The translations under genes were made by a program, and so were the position numbers. DNA of 7,630 nucleotides from Ignavibacteriaceae bacterium (lineage in GTDB: Bacteria > Bacteroidota > Ignavibacteria > Ignavibacteriales > Ignavibacteriaceae). Shown here piece after piece: positions 6,102-7,630 of the stretch. Within the stretch, counting starts at the first letter, position 1, and every line of letters begins with the position of its first letter. The notes under the pieces are model-generated. The model ran no database searches. It was not told the DNA's origin and saw nothing but the letters and a program-made list of their open reading frames with translations. The stretch spans positions 1 to 7,630 of the forward strand of contig JALONF010000084.1 of NCBI GenBank assembly GCA_025455085.1, given 5' to 3'.

Positions 6102-7194
6102 GAAGAAACTATTCTCAAATATCGTTCATTCTTTTTTCAAGTTATTTCTTTCTGTTGAAGAAAATGCGGAAAGGATAATAAGTCCCCCGAAAAAAATTCT
6201 TATCGTTCGTCAGCATAACCAGCTGGGTGATCTTCTTGCAGGAGTTTCGTTGTTCAGAGCATTAAAGGAAACTTATCCTGAATGTCATATCTCCCTTGTC
6301 GTAAGCCCGTTTAATTATCCCGGAGTGGTTAAAAATAAATATCTTGATAAAGTGTTCGTCTTCGATAAAAGCAAGTTACATAATCCGTTATATATTTATC
6401 GAACATTTAAATTTTTCAGGAAAGATTATGATCTCGCAATTGTTCCCATTGTCGTCTCAATTTCATTTACAAGCAATCTTCTGGCAAGACTTTCTAAAGC
6501 TAAAATCAGGATTGGAGCGAACTCGTTGAATGGCGTACCAAATCCAAGTTCATTTTTATTCGATAGGAGAGTAGATATTGATTGGCGAAAGCATCCCGAT
6601 TCGAACGTTTCAGAGAGAAGTCTTGATATTGTGAGACCATTCGGCATCAATACTGATAATTACAGATCGGAGATTTCTTTTAACGGTGCTGATACAAAAG
6701 CTGCAAAGATATTTATTGATGAGTTTTCCGATAAAAATAAAAAGCTATTGGTAGGACTTCACGTTGGCGCAGGTAAACCAAATAACCGCTGGTCGCTGGA
6801 TAAGTATTCTGCTCTCGTAAAAAAAATAGAAAGCAGCTTCCCTGCAAATTTTTATTTAACCGGTGGATGGGCTGAGAAAGAAGAGCTGAACTATCTTTCA
6901 AAGAATTGCGATATCAATTTTGGTAAGTTCATTAACGAACCAATACCTCACATTGCTGCTTTAATTTCAATGTCTGATCTTTTCATTTCCAACGATACGG
7001 GAATTATGCATGTAGCCGGTACAACCGATACACCGCAAATTACTATTTTTGGTCCAACAAATCCATTTAACTGGGCACCGATAGGATTTAATAAATATTT
7101 TATTCGTAAGTCTGAACTTATCGATGACGTTTCTGTTGATGACGTTTATCATCTTTGTGAAATTATTCTGAGTAAAAGGGAGATTAAAAAATGA
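6091..7194 (+). CDS. Glycosyltransferase family 9 (ADP-heptose:LPS heptosyltransferase-like)
   Basis: A 367-residue GT9 protein of typical length. After about 34 residues comes the first Rossmann domain, KILIVRQHNQLGDLLAGVSLFRAL (35-58), with the conserved GD. The second domain begins near residue 219 with LLVGLHVGAGKPNNRWSLDKY (the [HP]-G-A-x(n)-[KR]-W sugar-nucleotide block). The signature NDTGIMHVAG (301-310) and TIFGPTNPFNWAPIG (318-332) close it. Members add heptose from ADP-heptose to the LPS core at the cytoplasmic face of the inner membrane; the exact sugar is unknown here. Residues 8-30 look amphipathic and may help membrane contact. ATG ATG at 6091/6094: either may be used. No strong Shine-Dalgarno; it overlaps the upstream gene by 11 bases. 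Confidence 0.92.
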   Translation: MMPKKKLFSNIVHSFFKLFLSVEENAERIISPPKKILIVRQHNQLGDLLAGVSLFRALKETYPECHISLVVSPFNYPGVVKNKYLDKVFVFDKSKLHNPLYIYRTFKFFRKDYDLAIVPIVVSISFTSNLLARLSKAKIRIGANSLNGVPNPSSFLFDRRVDIDWRKHPDSNVSERSLDIVRPFGINTDNYRSEISFNGADTKAAKIFIDEFSDKNKKLLVGLHVGAGKPNNRWSLDKYSALVKKIESSFPANFYLTGGWAEKEELNYLSKNCDINFGKFINEPIPHIAALISMSDLFISNDTGIMHVAGTTDTPQITIFGPTNPFNWAPIGFNKYFIRKSELIDDVSVDDVYHLCEIILSKREIKK

Positions 7195-7630
7195 ATAAGT
7201 GCATTGCCGCTGTTGATATGGGTACAAACTCATTTCACCTGATAATTGTACAAGTAAAGAGTGATGGTTCATTTAAAGTAATTGACAGAGAAAGGGAAGT
7301 AATACGATTGGGTTCGCATAAAGGAAAAGAATTTACATGGATATCCGAAGGTGAAATGGAAAAAGCAATTGATGTGTTGAAAGATTTTGGCAAAATAGCC
7401 CAGTTCTACAAAGCGGAATTAAGAGCGATTGCAACCAGCGCCATAAGGGAAGCGAAAAACAAAAGTGAATTCATTGACCGTATGTTTGAGGAAACCGGAA
7501 TTAATGTTGAAGCAGTTGACGGAAAGACCGAAGCCGAATTAATTTACCTCGGAGTCCAGCATGCACTCGATGTTGATGACAAAAGAATTTTATGTGTTGA
7601 TATCGGCGGAGGCAGTACTGAATTTCTTCT
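7191..7630 (+). CDS. Ppx/GppA-family phosphatase (partial, C-terminus beyond right edge)
   Basis: The first 146 codons of an exopolyphosphatase / guanosine pentaphosphate phosphatase (ASKHA actin-like fold). IAAVDMGTNSFHLIIV (5-20) is the phosphate-1 motif, AIATSAIREAKN (79-90) the typical second block, KTEAELIYLGV (112-122) the third, and LCVDIGGGSTEF (134-145) the phosphate-2 motif. The enzyme removes terminal phosphate from polyphosphate or converts pppGpp to ppGpp; the two roles cannot be separated from this fragment. The ATG overlaps the GT9 stop by four bases (ATGA), with AGGGAG eight bases upstream (7177-7182), so it belongs to the same operon. Confidence 0.95.
   Translation, partial: MNKCIAAVDMGTNSFHLIIVQVKSDGSFKVIDREREVIRLGSHKGKEFTWISEGEMEKAIDVLKDFGKIAQFYKAELRAIATSAIREAKNKSEFIDRMFEETGINVEAVDGKTEAELIYLGVQHALDVDDKRILCVDIGGGSTEFL

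Noticed and set aside
6967..7272. Antisense open frame of 101 codons across the GT9/Ppx junction
   Set aside because: It lies opposite two strongly conserved coding regions, has no ribosome site or recognisable domain, and crosses their overlap; it is a chance shadow.

Overview
The window is AT-rich bacterial chromosomal DNA carrying ten protein genes packed almost without gaps. Gene content and style point to the Bacteroidota/Chlorobiota/Ignavibacteriota side of the tree, most likely an Ignavibacteria-like organism. The clues are a folK directly followed by a deoxynucleoside kinase, a BatA-like membrane VWA protein, frequent TTG starts, and several ATG starts without a Shine-Dalgarno sequence. 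This is inference from style, not a taxonomic identification. There is no rRNA, tRNA, CRISPR array, transposase, phage gene or plasmid gene.

Left part, minus strand (1-2405): a divergent operon reads leftwards as surE (5'/3'-nucleotidase), a PhzF-family isomerase-like protein, and a membrane-anchored VWA-domain protein that runs off the left edge. The genes overlap by 17 and 1 bases. A good sigma70-type promoter, TTGAGA-N17-TATATT, lies just upstream of surE.

Right part, plus strand (2503-7630): a long co-directional set reads pgeF/yfiH (laccase-domain purine nucleoside enzyme), an EamA/DMT transporter, folB, folK, a deoxynucleoside kinase, a 75-residue membrane protein, a GT9 heptosyltransferase-like glycosyltransferase, and the start of a Ppx/GppA phosphatase gene that runs off the right edge. 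Junctions are mostly overlaps of 1 to 11 bases. The two real gaps flank folB, 58 bases before it and 76 bases after it.

How the genes fit together: folB and folK are consecutive enzymes of tetrahydrofolate synthesis. SurE, PgeF and the deoxynucleoside kinase handle nucleotides or nucleosides, and Ppx/GppA handles polyphosphate or (p)ppGpp. The window therefore leans towards nucleotide and folate housekeeping, with one envelope glycosyltransferase and two uncharacterised membrane proteins. I see no clearly new system. The best second look is the folB-folK junction: folK has no ATG, GTG or TTG in a position that would give a full-length enzyme, the best-fitting start is ATA, and the short spacer before it holds two dyad-symmetric elements.
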